A stretch of 64,000 bases of DNA from Membranihabitans maritimus (GCF_021729145.1 NZ_JAJSLW010000006.1:62001-126000); one strand, 5' to 3'. Positions 1 to 12,288 are shown, counted from the first letter of the stretch. Notes: generated by a model not told the origin, from the letters alone. Made by a program: numbers and translations.

Positions 1-1
1 T

Positions 2-877
2 TTACGCGAAAAGTTTAATTCCAACGCCTCGGAAATCATCGTCTCCCACCTCCCCGATTGGGTAGAAAATGGTGTTAAAATATCGATTCCGCAAAGGGGT
101 GATAAAAAGAAATTAATAGATCTTTCTATTAAAAATATCAAATTCGGTAAAATTCAATTCTTTGAAAAGAGAAATAAAATCCATCAGAAGAAAAACCATG
201 AACAACGGATTTTGGAAACTATGAAAAATGACCTGAAAATGGACAAGCTTCCCAGGCACCTGGAATGTTTTGATAACTCAAATTTTCAAGGTAGTAATTC
301 CGTAGCCTCATGTGTAGTATTTAAAAATGCAAAGCCAGCGAAATCTGAATATCGCCACTACCATATCAAAACCGTAGAAGGACAAAATGATTTTGCTTTC
401 ATGGAGGAGATAATTTACAGAAGATACAACCGATTATTAAAAGAAAAGGAAGCTCTACCTGACCTGATAATTATTGATGGTGGCAAAGGGCAATTAAATG
501 CGGCAATGAAAAGTCTCAAAAAGTTGAATATCGAGCATATGATCACGGTAATAGGTATTGCCAAGAGATTAGAAGAAATCTTTTTCCCGCAAGACCCAAT
601 ACCCATATACATAGATAAAAAATCAGAGTCCCTTAAAGTTATTCAAAAAGCAAGAAATGAAGCCCATAGATTTGCTATAACCTTTCATCGGTCCCAACGT
701 TCCAAACGAGTACATAAAACAGAACTTACGGAAATTACAGGCGTGGGAGACAAAACAAGTAAAAAACTTCTTCAGTCATTTAAATCGGTAAAGAATATTA
801 AAAATGCCACTCTGGATGAAATAGCTACGGTAGTAGGCCCGGCATTGGCCCAAAAAATACACAAGCATTTCAAGTGA
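2..877 (+). CDS. uvrC: Excinuclease ABC subunit C, C-terminal part (5' truncated by window)
   Basis: UvrC makes the dual incisions around DNA lesions in the UvrABC nucleotide excision repair pathway. The open frame continues from the window edge, so a TTG at 212 is not the real start; about 291 codons are present. Visible are the RNase H-like 5'-incision domain with the LPDLIIIDGGKGQL motif holding a catalytic Asp, the RNEAHRFAITFHR motif, and a C-terminal helix-hairpin-helix tail (TGVGDKTSKKLL). The gene converges on rpoC and ends at a shared terminator. The identity is firm; only the N-terminal GIY-YIG part is outside the window. Confidence 0.96.
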   Translation, partial: LREKFNSNASEIIVSHLPDWVENGVKISIPQRGDKKKLIDLSIKNIKFGKIQFFEKRNKIHQKKNHEQRILETMKNDLKMDKLPRHLECFDNSNFQGSNSVASCVVFKNAKPAKSEYRHYHIKTVEGQNDFAFMEEIIYRRYNRLLKEKEALPDLIIIDGGKGQLNAAMKSLKKLNIEHMITVIGIAKRLEEIFFPQDPIPIYIDKKSESLKVIQKARNEAHRFAITFHRSQRSKRVHKTELTEITGVGDKTSKKLLQSFKSVKNIKNATLDEIATVVGPALAQKIHKHFK

Positions 878-908
878 TCCCAACATAGTTACAGGTAATT
901 AAAATAAA

Positions 909-938
909 AAACCCGGTGAAGTCACTTCCACCGGGTTT
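909..938. terminator. Bidirectional intrinsic terminator between uvrC and rpoC
   Basis: The arms aaacccggt and accgggttt plus an inner gaagt/acttc stem form a near-perfect 14-bp hairpin with one bulged base. On the minus strand the stem is followed by a T-rich run (ttttt-a-tttt), which makes it a good terminator for the rpoBC operon. On the plus strand the tail is weaker but serves uvrC. Confidence 0.85.
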
Positions 939-980
939 GGTATTTCTATAATAACAAATATCTGTATTAATTAAAGTTAA

Positions 981-3900
981 TTATTCAGCTGCCTCTTCTT
1001 CCTCTACCGGTTCTTCGTGACGAACAAGGACATTCTGAAATTCCTTTACGCCTGTACCTGCAGGAATTCGCTTACCAACAATGACATTTTCTTTCAATCC
1101 ATTGAGGAAATCCTTATTTGCTCCAATGGCAGCAGTACTCAACACTTTGGTGGTCTCCTGAAACGATGCCGCAGATATCCATGAAGAAGTACCCAATGAA
1201 GATCGGGTAATTCCTTCCAGAATAGGAGTTGAAGTTGCCGCAATCGCATCTCTGTATTCAACAATCTTCAAATCATTCCTTTTCAACATAGAGTTCTCAT
1301 CTCTTACCTGTCTCAACGTAACGATCTGACCAGGCCTCAAATTACTGGAATCTCCGGGCTCCGTAACTACCTTCTTATCAAATATTTCGTCATTTTCTAC
1401 AAAGAAAGAATGCTTGTCAACAGGTTCGCCTTCCAGGAACTGGGTATCTCCAGGATCAACAATCCGTACACGTCTCATCATTTGTCTAATAATAACCTCT
1501 ATATGCTTGTTATTAATATCGATTCCTTGAGATCTATATACTTCCTGAATACCTTTCAATATATATGACTGAACCGCAAATGGTCCCGAAATATTCAAAA
1601 TATCACCAGGAGAAATTGCTCCATCCGAAAGTTGTGTCCCAGCCCTTACAAAGTCACCGTCTTGTACCAGGATATGTTTAGATAATCCAATTAAATATTT
1701 TCTTCTTTGACCATCTTTAGCTTCTACGATAATCTCTCGATTTCCTCGTTTTATCTTACCAAAAGATACAACACCGTCAATTTCCGAAGTAACTGCAGGA
1801 TTAGAAGGATTTCGTGCCTCAAACAACTCCGTAACTCTTGGTAAACCACCGGTGATATCCGATACCTTACTCAATTGTCTTGGAATCTTAGCTATAATTT
1901 TACCAGATTCGATTTTCTCGCCATCCTTCACCGATATATAAGCTCCAACAGGTAGGTTATATACCTTAAGTTCTTCGCCTTCATTACTTACTACCCTAAT
2001 AGTAGGTATCTTTTTACGCTTTTTGGATTCTATAATTACTTTTTCTTCAAATCCCGTTTGCTCATCCCTTTCAATTCTGTAGGTAACCCCTTCTTCAATA
2101 GATTCAAACTCAAGTCTACCAGAGAATTCCGAAATAATAACAGCATTAAATGGATCCCACTCGCAAATCAATTGTCCTTTCTTAATCTCTTGCTTATCTC
2201 TGATATAGATATCTGCACCATAAGGTAAATGAGCTGTAGATAACAATCTACCGGTCTCCTTATCTCTGATTCTCAATTCACCGGTCCTGGAAAGAACAAT
2301 GCCTTTTTCACCTTCCTCTTCCAATTCTACAATTCTTACACTATCAAATTCTACAACACCATTAAATTTGGATACAATCTGAGATTCAGATTGAGAAACA
2401 GATGCAATACCACCCACGTGGAAGGTTCTCAAAGTAAGCTGCGTACCGGGTTCACCAATAGACTGGGCAGCAATAATACCTACGGCATCACCTGTTTCGG
2501 CAGCCCTTCCTGTTGCCAGGTTCTTACCATAACATTTCTTACAAACTCCACGTGAAGCTTCACAAGTAAGGACAGATCTAATAGTGACAAGTTCTACACC
2601 AGCCGCCTCAACTTTTCGAGAAATACTCTCCGAGATATAATTGTCGGCTTCCAGAATTACATCTCCCGTTTCAGGGTGTGTAATATCATACAATGTATAT
2701 CTACCTTTAATTCTTGCCGAAATTGGTTGTACAATTTTATCATTTTCTATCAACGGGGTGGTTTCAATTCCTCTTAGAGTACCACAATCATCTTCATAGA
2801 TTACTACATCTTGAGAGACATCCACCAATCTACGGGTAAGATAACCGGCATCCGCTGTTTTAAGTGCAGTATCTGCCAAACCTTTACGCGCACCGTGAGT
2901 CGAAATAAAGTACTCTTGCACTGTCAAACCACCAAGGAAATTTGACAGAATGGGGTTTTCGATAATCGCTCCACCTGTATCACCAGATTTTCTTGGTTTC
3001 GCCATTAGTCCCCTCATTCCACACAACTGCTTAATCTGTTGTTTTGATCCACGTGCACCTGAGTGCAACATCATATAAACCGAGTTAAATCCACCCTTAT
3101 GAGCAGCTAACTCTTTCATAAGATTATCTGTAATCACATTATCGGCAAATGTCCATTTGTCAATAATCTGGTTATATCGCTCATTGTTGGTAATAAGTCC
3201 CATGTTGTAATTATCCCATACTTCATCGACTTCCGTCTGAGCATCCGAAAGGGTTGATTCTTTTAAAGAAGGTGTGATCAAATCCCCCAGGTTAAATGAC
3301 AATCCGCCACGGAAAGACCAATAGAATCCAAGATCCTTAATATGATCAAGGAACTTTGCGGTTACGGCAAAATCTGTTATTTCGATAACATTTGAAATAA
3401 CGGTTTTCAGATTCTTTTTAGTCAATAAGACATTTATATAAGGTACGGTCTCAGGTACAGCTTCGTTGAAAATAGCTCGACCAACCGTAGTATCAATAAT
3501 TTTTACTTCTTTCTCTCCGTTTTCCGTTGGATCCTCAATTCGCAATTTTATAGGTGCATGCAAATTGGCCTCGCCCTCATTAAAAGCTATACGCACTTCG
3601 CTATGTGAGTAAAAGGTCCTGTTGGCTCCTTTGATGGCCGAGAAATCAGCATCAGGAGATAATTCCTTACTCATATAATACAATCCAAGAACCATATCCT
3701 GCGAAGGAAGTGTTATCGGAGACCCATCCTGCGGATTCAACATATTATGTGCTGAAAGCACTAATACTTGTGCCTCCAAAATAGCCGCCTGGCTAAGAGG
3801 AACATGCACAGCCATCTGGTCACCGTCAAAGTCGGCGTTGAAAGCTCCACATACCAATGGGTGCAATTGAATGGCTTTACCCTCCACCAATTTAGGTTGG

Positions 3901-5267
3901 AAAGCCTGAATTGACAACCTGTGCAAAGTCGGGGCTCTATTCAATAAGATTGGATGGCCTTTTAATATATTCTCCAAAATCTCCCATATTACCGGAGACT
4001 TCTTATCCACCATTTTTTTAGCAGACTTAACGGTCTTTACTATTCCCCGCTCTATTAGTTTTCGAATTACAAAGGGTTTGAATAATTCGGCAGCCATTCC
4101 CTTAGGAATACCACATTCATGTAATTTCAGATCCGGACCAACAACAATTACAGAACGTCCGGAGTAATCCACACGCTTACCCAAAAGGTTTTGACGAAAT
4201 CGCCCTTGTTTTCCCTTCAATATATCACTTAATGACTTCAAAGGCCGGCCTCCCTCTGCTTTAACAGCATTCGACTTACGCGAGTTGTCAAATAGAGAGT
4301 CAACTGCTTCCTGAAGCATTCTTTTCTCATTTCTAAGGATTACCTCAGGTGCTTTGATTTCTAATAATCTCTTCAAACGATTATTTCGAATAATCACCCT
4401 TCTGTACAAATCATTAAGGTCAGAAGAAGCAAAACGCCCTCCATCCAACGGAACCAGAGGCCGCAATTCAGGCGGAATAACAGGTAAATATTGAATAATC
4501 GTCCATTCGGGATTATTTTCCATTTGTTCATTCGCCTCACGGAAGGCCTCTACTACACGTAATCTTTTAAGGGCTTCTGACTTCCTTTGCTGTGAAGTCT
4601 CAGTCGCGGCCTGGTGTCTCAAAGCGTATGACAATTCGTCAAGCTCCAATCGACCCAATAAACTCTTTATGGCATCAGCTCCCATTTTTGCAATAAACTT
4701 ATTGGGATCTTCATCGTCCAAAGCTTGATTTTCAGGAGGCAATGTTTCAATGATTTCAAAATACTCTTCTTCTGTAAGAAGATCCATTTTTGCAACACCA
4801 TCTTCTTCCTTGGCTCCTGGCTGAATGACTACATATCGCTCGTAATAAATGATTGACTCCAGTTTTTTTGAAGACAATCCCAAAAGATATCCGATCTTAT
4901 TCGGAAGGGATCTAAAAAACCAAATGTGTACAACAGGAACAACTAGTTTTATATGCCCCATTCGCTCCCGGCGCACTTTCTTCTCTGTCACTTCGACACC
5001 ACAACGGTCACATACGATTCCTTTATATCGAATCCGCTTGTACTTTCCGCAATAACATTCGTAATCTTTTACCGGACCAAATATCCGCTCACAAAACAAA
5101 CCGTCTCTTTCCGGCTTATAGGTCCGATAATTTATTGTTTCAGGTTTTAATACTTCACCGTATGACCGCTCCAATATGTCATCGGGAGAAGTCAGGCTAA
5201 TAGTGACACTATTAAAGCTATTATTGAGTCTTGAATTTTTACTTACATTAAATGGCATGTCTTTCAA
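981..5267 (-). CDS. rpoC: DNA-directed RNA polymerase subunit beta'
   Basis: This is the catalytic clamp subunit of RNA polymerase, 1428 aa, the usual length for Bacteroidota. The N-terminal zinc ribbon uses C71, C73, C86 and C89. The absolutely conserved NADFDGDQM loop at residues 477-485 carries the three Mg-binding aspartates (D479, D481, D483). A second zinc site ([13 protein letters not shown]) and the long C-terminal jaw region follow. It starts 17 bp after the rpoB stop, so the two are co-transcribed, and it ends at the terminator at 909-938. The acidic [11 protein letters not shown] tail is typical of the phylum. Confidence 0.99.
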   Translation of the reverse strand: MKDMPFNVSKNSRLNNSFNSVTISLTSPDDILERSYGEVLKPETINYRTYKPERDGLFCERIFGPVKDYECYCGKYKRIRYKGIVCDRCGVEVTEKKVRRERMGHIKLVVPVVHIWFFRSLPNKIGYLLGLSSKKLESIIYYERYVVIQPGAKEEDGVAKMDLLTEEEYFEIIETLPPENQALDDEDPNKFIAKMGADAIKSLLGRLELDELSYALRHQAATETSQQRKSEALKRLRVVEAFREANEQMENNPEWTIIQYLPVIPPELRPLVPLDGGRFASSDLNDLYRRVIIRNNRLKRLLEIKAPEVILRNEKRMLQEAVDSLFDNSRKSNAVKAEGGRPLKSLSDILKGKQGRFRQNLLGKRVDYSGRSVIVVGPDLKLHECGIPKGMAAELFKPFVIRKLIERGIVKTVKSAKKMVDKKSPVIWEILENILKGHPILLNRAPTLHRLSIQAFQPKLVEGKAIQLHPLVCGAFNADFDGDQMAVHVPLSQAAILEAQVLVLSAHNMLNPQDGSPITLPSQDMVLGLYYMSKELSPDADFSAIKGANRTFYSHSEVRIAFNEGEANLHAPIKLRIEDPTENGEKEVKIIDTTVGRAIFNEAVPETVPYINVLLTKKNLKTVISNVIEITDFAVTAKFLDHIKDLGFYWSFRGGLSFNLGDLITPSLKESTLSDAQTEVDEVWDNYNMGLITNNERYNQIIDKWTFADNVITDNLMKELAAHKGGFNSVYMMLHSGARGSKQQIKQLCGMRGLMAKPRKSGDTGGAIIENPILSNFLGGLTVQEYFISTHGARKGLADTALKTADAGYLTRRLVDVSQDVVIYEDDCGTLRGIETTPLIENDKIVQPISARIKGRYTLYDITHPETGDVILEADNYISESISRKVEAAGVELVTIRSVLTCEASRGVCKKCYGKNLATGRAAETGDAVGIIAAQSIGEPGTQLTLRTFHVGGIASVSQSESQIVSKFNGVVEFDSVRIVELEEEGEKGIVLSRTGELRIRDKETGRLLSTAHLPYGADIYIRDKQEIKKGQLICEWDPFNAVIISEFSGRLEFESIEEGVTYRIERDEQTGFEEKVIIESKKRKKIPTIRVVSNEGEELKVYNLPVGAYISVKDGEKIESGKIIAKIPRQLSKVSDITGGLPRVTELFEARNPSNPAVTSEIDGVVSFGKIKRGNREIIVEAKDGQRRKYLIGLSKHILVQDGDFVRAGTQLSDGAISPGDILNISGPFAVQSYILKGIQEVYRSQGIDINNKHIEVIIRQMMRRVRIVDPGDTQFLEGEPVDKHSFFVENDEIFDKKVVTEPGDSSNLRPGQIVTLRQVRDENSMLKRNDLKIVEYRDAIAATSTPILEGITRSSLGTSSWISAASFQETTKVLSTAAIGANKDFLNGLKENVIVGKRIPAGTGVKEFQNVLVRHEEPVEEEEAAE

Positions 5268-5284
5268 AAATTAAAATGAATGAA

Positions 5285-8200
5285 TTAATCGAATTTCACA
5301 TCCAATGCCAATCCACGCAACTCGTGAACTAATACATTGAAAGACTCTGGTATATTTGGTTCCGGAAGAGGATCTCCCTTCACTATTGATTCATACGTTT
5401 TGGTCCTACCTTGAATATCATCAGATTTCACCGTAAGCAATTCCTGAAGAATATTCGAAGCACCGAAAGCTTCCAATGCCCAGACCTCCATCTCACCGAA
5501 TCGCTGACCACCGAATTGTGCTTTACCACCTAATGGTTGCTGTGTAATCAGTGAATATGGACCTATGGATCTCGCATGCATCTTATCATCAACCATATGT
5601 GATAGCTTCAACATATATATCACACCTACGGTTGCTTGTTGGTGAAAGCGATCTCCTGTCTCACCGTCAAACAGGTAGGCTTGTCCCAATTTAGGTAATC
5701 CTGCCTTGTCCACATACTCGTCAATCTCTTCAACGGAGGCTCCATCAAATATTGGTGTTGCGAACTTAAGATCAAGTTTTTCTCCAGCCCAGCCCAATAC
5801 CGTTTCAAAAATTTGTCCGAGGTTCATACGCGATGGAACTCCAAGAGGATTAAGAACAATGTCCACCGGTGTACCGTCTTCCAAAAATGGCATATCTTCT
5901 GCCCGTACAATTTTGGCGACAATACCCTTATTCCCGTGACGTCCTGCAAGCTTGTCCCCGACTTTAAGCTTCCGCTTCTGAGCGATGTACACCTTGGCCA
6001 GTTTTAAAACTCCGGAAGGTAATTCATCCCCTATACTAATATTAAATTTCTCCCTTTTGTATCGTCCGATTTCCTCGTTGACTTTAATCGAATAATTATG
6101 GAGCAATCGAGCAATTAATTTGTTGGATTCATCTTCTTCCGTCCATTTGCTATAATCGACTATGGAATAATCGATATCCTTTAACAGAGACTTGCTAAAC
6201 TTAGTACCGGGTTTTATTACTTCCTCGTTGTATACAGTTTTCACACCGGCTGACTTTTCTTCTTTCAGGATAGACTGCAATTTATCAATCAACCTTGTTT
6301 TCAACTCATTCAAAACAATGGCATGATCGTCATCCAACTTTTTAAGATCTTCTTTCTCTTGCGCTTTTTTATTCTTATCCTTTTTAGCACGTGCAAATAA
6401 TTGCTTTTGAATTACAATTCCCTCAGCAGAAGGTCCTGCCTTTAAAGAGGCGTCTTTAACATCACCTGCTTTATCTCCAAATATTGCCCGTAACAATTTT
6501 TCTTCAGGGGTAGGATCAGTTTCCCCTTTAGGAGTAATCTTTCCAATTAATATATTACCTTCCTTAATCCATGCTCCAACCCTGATAATTCCATTTTCAT
6601 CAAGATCTTTTGTAGCCTCTTCACTTACATTGGGTATATCATTTGTCAATTCCTCTTCACCCAACTTTGTTTCCCGAACATCAAGTTCATAACTTTCTAC
6701 ATGGATAGAAGTAAATATATCGTCTCGAACTACTCTTTCTGAAATTACAATAGCATCCTCAAAGTTATATCCCTTCCAGGGCATAAACGCTACCTTAAGA
6801 TTTTGGCCCAATGCCAACTCCCCTTTCTCTGTAGCATAGCCATCACAAAGAATTTGTCCTTTCGATACTTTTTGGCCTTTTCGAACAATAGGACGAAGAT
6901 TTACACAAGTTCCCTGGTTCGTTCTTAAAAACTTAAGAAGGTTGTATGTTTTGATATTATTCTCGAATGATACTAACTGATCTTCATCGGTAGCATCGTA
7001 TTTGATGACTATTTGATTAGCATCTACACTTTCTACGACACCGTCTCCCTCAGCATTGATCATCATTCTGGAATCCCTTGCTACTTTCCCTTCTAATCCT
7101 GTGCCTACAATAGGAGCAGCAGGCCTCAATAAAGGTACGGCCTGGCGTTGCATATTAGACCCCATTAAAGCACGGTTCGCATCATCATTCTCAAGAAATG
7201 GAATCATCGAAGCGGAAACCCCCACAATCTGGTTCGGAGCAACATCAATATATTCCACTTCATCAGGCGCTAAAACAGGAAAATCACCATGTTCTCTACA
7301 CCTGATTCGCTCATTTACAAACCCACCCTTTTCATTAATAATAGAGTTGGCCTGAGCAATCTTTTTATAATCTTCACCTTCAGCCGATAAATACTCAGCA
7401 TCTCCTTTTAACACCACTTTTCCTTCATTGACAGGTCTGTATGGTGTTTCCAGGAATCCCATCTTATTGATTTTGGCATGCACACACAGTGTAGATATCA
7501 AACCAATATTGGGCCCTTCCGGTGTTTCAATCGTACATAACCTCCCGTAGTGCGAATAATGAACGTCACGAACCTCAAAGCCCGCACGCTCACGCGATAG
7601 ACCTCCAGGCCCTAACGCAGAAATCCTTCTCTTATGAGTGATTTCAGAAAGTGGATTAGTCTGATCCAAAAATTGTGAAAGCTGGGAAGTTCCAAAAAAT
7701 GAATTGATTACAGAGGACAGGGTTCGGGCATTAATCAAGTCTACCGGAGTAAATACTTCATTATCACGCACATTCATTCGCTCTCTGATGGTTCTAGCCA
7801 TTCGGGCCAATCCTACTCCAAATTGTCCGTACAATTGTTCCCCTACTGTTCGTACCCTTCTATTACTTAAGTGATCAATATCATCAAGTTCGGCTTTTTG
7901 ATTTACCAAACTCACCAAATACTTCACGATCTCGATCATATCCTCTTCGGAAAGTACCAAGGTATCCATCGGTATTTGAAGATTAAGTTTCCGGTTTATT
8001 TTATACCTACCAACTTCTCCGAGGTTATACCGCTTATCAGAAAAGAACATTTTTTCGATGATTCCCCGAGCGGTTTCTTCATCCGGTGGATCCGTTCCTC
8101 TCAACTGCCGGTAAATGTAGGTAACAGCTTCCATTTCTGAACTTGTCGGATCCTTTTGCAGGGTATTGAAAATAATACTATAATCTTCATCTATATCATT

Positions 8201-9103
8201 TCGTTGAAGCATTATATTTTCAACTTCTGACTCGAGAATTGCTTCAATGTGTTCTTCTTCTAACACTACGTCCCTTTCCAGAATAATTTCATTCCGTTCA
8301 ATAGTAACTACTTCACCGGTATCTTCATCCACAAAATCTTCTGTCCATGATTTCAAAACCCTCGCGGCCAATTTTCTTCCTACTACATTTTGCAGGGTAT
8401 CTTCATCTGCTGAGACCTCCTCTGCCAAATTAAACAGGTTCAAAATTTTCTTGTCCGAATCAAAACCTATGGCTCTTAATAAAGTTGTTACCGGGAATTT
8501 TTTCTTACGATCGATGTAAGCATACATCACCGAATTTATATCTGTTGCAAATTCCATCCACGCACCCTTGAAAGGGATAATTCGTGCAGAATAAATCTTT
8601 GTTCCATTGGGGTGAAAAGACTGGCTAAAAAATACTCCGGGAGATCTATGTAATTGTGATACAATAACACGCTCAGCACCATTGATCACAAAAGTCCCTT
8701 TGGGTGTCATATAAGGGATATTTCCCAAAAAAACATCCTGAACGATCGTCTCAAAATCGATATGTTCTTCATCATTACAAGATAATCTCAATTTGGCCTT
8801 TAATGGGACACTGTAGGTCAAACCACGTTGCATACACTCCTCAATAGAATACCTGGGAGGGTCTACATAATAATCTAAAAACTCTAGTACGAAGATATTT
8901 CTCGCATCAGTAATAGGAAAATTTTCCTGAAAAACGCGAAAGAGACCTTCATTTCCCCTGTTCTCAGGTGTTGTTTCCAACTGGAAAAATTCTTTAAAGG
9001 ATTGTAACTGAATTTCCAGCATATCGGGAGAATCTGTCATCAGGTTAATTTTCCCGAAATTCACCCTTTCTTTAGTTTTTACTTGAATACCATTAGAAGC
9101 CAT
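5285..9103 (-). CDS. rpoB: DNA-directed RNA polymerase subunit beta
   Basis: RNA polymerase beta subunit, which forms the other half of the catalytic cleft and the rifampicin pocket. The start at 9103 ([19 protein letters not shown]) gives 1272 aa. An upstream in-frame Met at 9166 would add 21 basic residues that fall inside the intergenic leader and are not family-like. Conserved blocks include the rifampicin region ([32 protein letters not shown]), PEGPNIGLI, the GRHGNKG motif and the C-terminal LRGLALD. It lies downstream of rplL behind a strong hairpin and upstream of rpoC. Confidence 0.98.
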   Translation of the reverse strand: MASNGIQVKTKERVNFGKINLMTDSPDMLEIQLQSFKEFFQLETTPENRGNEGLFRVFQENFPITDARNIFVLEFLDYYVDPPRYSIEECMQRGLTYSVPLKAKLRLSCNDEEHIDFETIVQDVFLGNIPYMTPKGTFVINGAERVIVSQLHRSPGVFFSQSFHPNGTKIYSARIIPFKGAWMEFATDINSVMYAYIDRKKKFPVTTLLRAIGFDSDKKILNLFNLAEEVSADEDTLQNVVGRKLAARVLKSWTEDFVDEDTGEVVTIERNEIILERDVVLEEEHIEAILESEVENIMLQRNDIDEDYSIIFNTLQKDPTSSEMEAVTYIYRQLRGTDPPDEETARGIIEKMFFSDKRYNLGEVGRYKINRKLNLQIPMDTLVLSEEDMIEIVKYLVSLVNQKAELDDIDHLSNRRVRTVGEQLYGQFGVGLARMARTIRERMNVRDNEVFTPVDLINARTLSSVINSFFGTSQLSQFLDQTNPLSEITHKRRISALGPGGLSRERAGFEVRDVHYSHYGRLCTIETPEGPNIGLISTLCVHAKINKMGFLETPYRPVNEGKVVLKGDAEYLSAEGEDYKKIAQANSIINEKGGFVNERIRCREHGDFPVLAPDEVEYIDVAPNQIVGVSASMIPFLENDDANRALMGSNMQRQAVPLLRPAAPIVGTGLEGKVARDSRMMINAEGDGVVESVDANQIVIKYDATDEDQLVSFENNIKTYNLLKFLRTNQGTCVNLRPIVRKGQKVSKGQILCDGYATEKGELALGQNLKVAFMPWKGYNFEDAIVISERVVRDDIFTSIHVESYELDVRETKLGEEELTNDIPNVSEEATKDLDENGIIRVGAWIKEGNILIGKITPKGETDPTPEEKLLRAIFGDKAGDVKDASLKAGPSAEGIVIQKQLFARAKKDKNKKAQEKEDLKKLDDDHAIVLNELKTRLIDKLQSILKEEKSAGVKTVYNEEVIKPGTKFSKSLLKDIDYSIVDYSKWTEEDESNKLIARLLHNYSIKVNEEIGRYKREKFNISIGDELPSGVLKLAKVYIAQKRKLKVGDKLAGRHGNKGIVAKIVRAEDMPFLEDGTPVDIVLNPLGVPSRMNLGQIFETVLGWAGEKLDLKFATPIFDGASVEEIDEYVDKAGLPKLGQAYLFDGETGDRFHQQATVGVIYMLKLSHMVDDKMHARSIGPYSLITQQPLGGKAQFGGQRFGEMEVWALEAFGASNILQELLTVKSDDIQGRTKTYESIVKGDPLPEPNIPESFNVLVHELRGLALDVKFD

Positions 9104-9167
9104 TGGAAATTTTTTTTTGGTCAATTTAAATGCAAATGTTCGAAGCCGGAATTTTACAACAAACAAA

Positions 9168-9204
9168 AGAAGACCTAACCTACCTACGGTTGGTTAAGTC
9201 TTCT
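9168..9204 (-). terminator. Attenuator-like hairpin between rplL and rpoB
   Basis: In the minus-strand RNA the two arms form a 17-bp stem with one A-A mismatch and one wobble, closed by a GUA triloop and followed by a U-rich stretch (TTTGTTTGTTG). This is intrinsic-terminator architecture inside the rplKAJL-rpoBC operon, 65 bp upstream of the rpoB start. In E. coli a partial terminator at the same position lowers rpoBC relative to ribosomal protein expression; the same role is inferred here. Confidence 0.72.
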
Positions 9205-9260
9205 ACTTATTATTTCATATTTAATCTTCTGCTTATCTCTTAGAAATTGAAGATTGAAAA

Positions 9261-9638
9261 TTACTTTAATTCTACTTCAGCTCCAGCTCCTTCCAAAGCA
9301 GCTTTTAAACTTTCTGCTTCTTCTTTAGCTACAGCTTCTTTAATTGTAGATGGAGCACCATCCACTAATTCCTTAGCATCTTTCAATCCTAAGCCTAGTT
9401 GATTTTTAACTTCTTTCACTACAGCTAGTTTTGCCGATCCTGCTGATTTTAATACAACATCAAATTCAGTTTTTTCAGCTTCACCACCACCTTCACCACC
9501 GCCGGCAGGACCAGCAACAGCTACTGCAGCCGCAGCGGGCTCGATTCCATACTCATCTTTAAGTATGTCCGCTAATTCACTAACTTCTTTAACAGTTAGA
9601 TTTACTAATTGTTCTGCTAATTCTTTTAATTCAGCCAT
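9261..9638 (-). CDS. rplL: 50S ribosomal protein L7/L12
   Basis: Stalk protein of the large subunit that recruits translational GTPases. It is 125 aa with the dimerising N-terminal helix pair ([19 protein letters not shown]), an Ala/Gly-rich hinge around residues 36-52, and the C-terminal globular domain with [14 protein letters not shown]. It is acidic as expected. It follows rplJ, its stalk base partner, by 67 bp, and precedes the rplL-rpoB hairpin. Confidence 0.98.
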   Translation of the reverse strand: MAELKELAEQLVNLTVKEVSELADILKDEYGIEPAAAAVAVAGPAGGGEGGGEAEKTEFDVVLKSAGSAKLAVVKEVKNQLGLGLKDAKELVDGAPSTIKEAVAKEEAESLKAALEGAGAEVELK

Positions 9639-9705
9639 TTTAATTTTTTTTTAATTACTCAATATATTATTGAGAGCGTTAACGCTTGGAAGCCAATTTA
9701 ATAAT

Positions 9706-10236
9706 TTAGTTCTCACTTCTTTCCTGAAGCGCTTTCATTAAGCCCGCCAGGGTCTGTCCACCAGACTGAAGTGAAGAAATAACTGTTTTGGGTGGAGATT
9801 GCAATAATCCGATAATCTCGGCCAGTAAATCTTCTTTGGATTTCAAATCCGCTAAAGCAGCTATTTGGTCATCTCCCACAAAAACATCTGTATCAATGTA
9901 AGCCGCTTTTAATACGGGCTTATCATGTGTCTCACGAAATTCTTTTAAGACTTTCGCAGGTGCATTTGCCACTTCTGTAAATAATATAGAAGTAGGCCCT
10001 TTTAGTGCATCGTAAAGACCTTCAAAATTCTTTTCCGATGATACACCTTCCAATGCTTTTCGAACCAAGGTGTTTTTTACCACCTTCATTTCAATTCCTT
10101 TCTCGAAAAACAATCCCCTCAAATTATTCACTTCTTCTACAGATAAGAAGGAGGAATCAGTAATATAAAAATATTCAGACCCTTCAAACTTTTGTTTTAG
10201 GTCTTCTATCAATTGCGTTTTCTCTGCTCTTGTCAT
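9706..10236 (-). CDS. rplJ: 50S ribosomal protein L10
   Basis: L10 anchors the L7/L12 stalk on 23S rRNA and usually autoregulates the rplJL unit. It is 176 aa. The N-terminus (MTRAEKTQLIEDLKQKF) and the VKNTLVRKAL block are family signatures, and the C-terminal helix binds L7/L12 dimers. It is 19 bp downstream of rplA and upstream of rplL. No autoregulatory leader was worked out here. Confidence 0.97.
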   Translation of the reverse strand: MTRAEKTQLIEDLKQKFEGSEYFYITDSSFLSVEEVNNLRGLFFEKGIEMKVVKNTLVRKALEGVSSEKNFEGLYDALKGPTSILFTEVANAPAKVLKEFRETHDKPVLKAAYIDTDVFVGDDQIAALADLKSKEDLLAEIIGLLQSPPKTVISSLQSGGQTLAGLMKALQERSEN

Positions 10237-10255
10237 TGGTACTTTATTTTATTGG

Positions 10256-10948
10256 TTAAGCAACAGATTTTGGATCAATTTTCACCCCAGGACTCATAGA
10301 AGATGCTGCTGTAACGGACTTCATATAAATACCTTTGGCAGAAGATGGTTTCATTCTAGACAACGTAGATAGGATTTCTTTTGCATTGTCCTTTAATTTA
10401 TCAGCATCAAAAGATACTCGGCCAATAGGAGTGTGAACAATACCAAATTTATCAACCCGAAATGCAATTTTACCTTTTTTAACTTCTTCTATAGCACTGG
10501 CTACATTTGGCGTAACTGTTCCGGATTTGGGGTTAGGCATTAATCCTCTCGGACCTAAAATTCGCCCGATTTGCCCTACTTTAGCCATTACATCAGGTGT
10601 AGCAATTATCACGTCGACATCCGTCCATCCGTCCTTGATTTTCTGAACATACTCGTCAAGTCCGTAATAATCTGCTCCAGCTTCTTTAGCTTCTTCTTCT
10701 TTATCGGGATTACATAAAACCAAAACAGATTTTGTTTTACCTGTACCATGAGGCAATACAACAGTTCCTCGAATTGCCTGGTCCGCTTTCCTGGGATCTA
10801 CTCCCAGACGGATATGTAAATCTACAGATGAATCAAATTTAGTTGTATTAACTTCCTTGACCATCTCCATTGCTTCTGCCAATCCATATAGCTTCTCGCT
10901 ATCCATTTTTGACAAAGCCTCTTTACGCTTTTTTGTTAATTTTGCCAT
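10256..10948 (-). CDS. rplA: 50S ribosomal protein L1
   Basis: L1 forms the mobile L1 stalk that handles deacylated tRNA in the E site and commonly represses the rplKA mRNA. It is 230 aa, full length. Recognisable blocks are [30 protein letters not shown], the [14 protein letters not shown] signature and the C-terminal KSSAKG/KGIYMKS region. It lies 61 bp downstream of rplK in the core operon. Confidence 0.98.
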   Translation of the reverse strand: MAKLTKKRKEALSKMDSEKLYGLAEAMEMVKEVNTTKFDSSVDLHIRLGVDPRKADQAIRGTVVLPHGTGKTKSVLVLCNPDKEEEAKEAGADYYGLDEYVQKIKDGWTDVDVIIATPDVMAKVGQIGRILGPRGLMPNPKSGTVTPNVASAIEEVKKGKIAFRVDKFGIVHTPIGRVSFDADKLKDNAKEILSTLSRMKPSSAKGIYMKSVTAASSMSPGVKIDPKSVA

Positions 10949-11009
10949 TATTTATAATTATGAGGTCCAACGCCCAATATCAGGCTCCCTACTACTTACA
11001 TACAATATT

Positions 11010-11453
11010 CTATGCCTCCCAGGGAGGTGTTCCTTTTACGGTAATACCCATACTTCTCGCCGTACCAGCCACCATTTTCATTGCGGATTCTACAGTAAAC
11101 GCATTTAAATCAGGCATTTTGTTTTCAGCTATTGCTTTTACCTGATCCCATGTTACTGAACCCACTTTCTTTCTGTTGGATTCTTCAGAACCTTTTTTGA
11201 TCTTTGCTGCTTCAGCTAATTGTACAGACGCCGGAGGTGTTTTAATTATAAACGTAAAGGATTTATCCTTAAAAACTGTAATTACTACAGGAAGAACTTG
11301 TCCTTGCTTGTCTTGAGTTTCCGCATTAAATCTTTTGCAAAACTCCATAATATTCACCCCTTTAGCACCTAATGCAGGTCCTACGGGAGGAGCGGGATTC
11401 GCTTGTCCACCTCTTACTTGCAACTTCACAAAAGTTTCTATCTCCTTTGCCAT
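11010..11453 (-). CDS. rplK: 50S ribosomal protein L11
   Basis: L11 sits with 23S rRNA at the GTPase-associated centre. It is 147 aa and contains the N-terminal proline-rich [10 protein letters not shown] segment and the C-terminal RNA-binding domain ending in [12 protein letters not shown]. It is 25 bp downstream of nusG, in the universal nusG-rplK-rplA order. Confidence 0.98.
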   Translation of the reverse strand: MAKEIETFVKLQVRGGQANPAPPVGPALGAKGVNIMEFCKRFNAETQDKQGQVLPVVITVFKDKSFTFIIKTPPASVQLAEAAKIKKGSEESNRKKVGSVTWDQVKAIAENKMPDLNAFTVESAMKMVAGTARSMGITVKGTPPWEA

Positions 11454-11478
11454 TATTTACTTAATTTATTACAATAAT

Positions 11479-12024
11479 TTATTGTTGCTTTTCGACCTGA
11501 ACAAAGTTCAATTCAACCTCCGTTCCACGACCAAAAATCTTCACAACTACTTTCAACTTTCTTTTCTCCTCGTTAACTTCAATTACATCGCCTACAAAAT
11601 CATTAAAAGGGCCATCGATAATCTTTACCGTCTCCCCTTCCAGGAATGGTTCGATCATCACTTCCTGCGTAACATTGGATTCATCAACTTTACCCAACAT
11701 ACGATTTGCCTCCGATTGGCGCATAGGTATGGGATTGGTTCCACCCAAAAAATTTATAACGTTCGTCATGCCGGAAATAGCCTGGATGATCTCGCCACTA
11801 AAATTTTCAGCATCCGCTTCAACCAGTAAATAACCAGGTAAGATATTTCTCTCTGTAATCACCTTTTTACCGCCACGAATTTTATACACTTTTTCTGTAG
11901 GAACCACTACTTGTGTCACAATATCCGACCATCCTGATCTTTCAACATCCAAATCAATTCTTTCCTTGATTTTTTTTTCTTTACCGCTAATTACCCGTAA
12001 TGAATACCACCTTTTGTCAGCCAT
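11479..12024 (-). CDS. nusG: Transcription termination/antitermination protein NusG
   Basis: NusG binds the RNA polymerase clamp, controls pausing and links to Rho or the ribosome. It is 181 aa with the NGN domain (KRWYSLRVISGKEKKIKERI at the N-terminus) and a C-terminal KOW motif (EPFLEGETVKIIDGPFNDFVG). It is encoded 18 bp downstream of secE and 25 bp upstream of rplK. Confidence 0.97.
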   Translation of the reverse strand: MADKRWYSLRVISGKEKKIKERIDLDVERSGWSDIVTQVVVPTEKVYKIRGGKKVITERNILPGYLLVEADAENFSGEIIQAISGMTNVINFLGGTNPIPMRQSEANRMLGKVDESNVTQEVMIEPFLEGETVKIIDGPFNDFVGDVIEVNEEKRKLKVVVKIFGRGTEVELNFVQVEKQQ

Positions 12025-12042
12025 TGTATCTTCTTCTTAATT

Positions 12043-12234
12043 CTAACCGAGACTGTATATCAAGTCAAGTACTTGCTTTGAAACAGTGTCCATAACAAAT
12101 ACAATTAAAGCAAAAATAATACTAGCTATTAGAACCAATATTGTACTACTTATCAGTGCAGACCATGAAGGCCAGGTCACTTTTTGTGTAAGTTCGTAAT
12201 AACTTTCTCGAAAACTGTCCGATATTTTACTCAT
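12043..12234 (-). CDS. secE: Preprotein translocase subunit SecE
   Basis: Small essential subunit of the SecYEG channel, inner membrane. The start at 12234 (MSKISDSFRESYYELTQKV) gives 63 aa, the normal length of the single-TM form. The longer in-frame extension to 12315 runs into tRNA-Trp and is rejected. It shows the amphipathic helix with the VTWPSW motif, then one transmembrane segment at about residues 30-52. It lies between tRNA-Trp and nusG. Confidence 0.95.
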   Translation of the reverse strand: MSKISDSFRESYYELTQKVTWPSWSALISSTILVLIASIIFALIVFVMDTVSKQVLDLIYSLG

Positions 12235-12288
12235 TTGCCTTTCATTTCTTAACGATAGAAATCTATTAAAAGACCACTTTTTTATTAG

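Noticed and set aside
9104-9166. N-terminal extension of rpoB to the upstream Met
   Set aside because: The added residues are translated leader next to the attenuator hairpin and do not resemble RpoB; MASNGIQ at 9103 is the family-like start.
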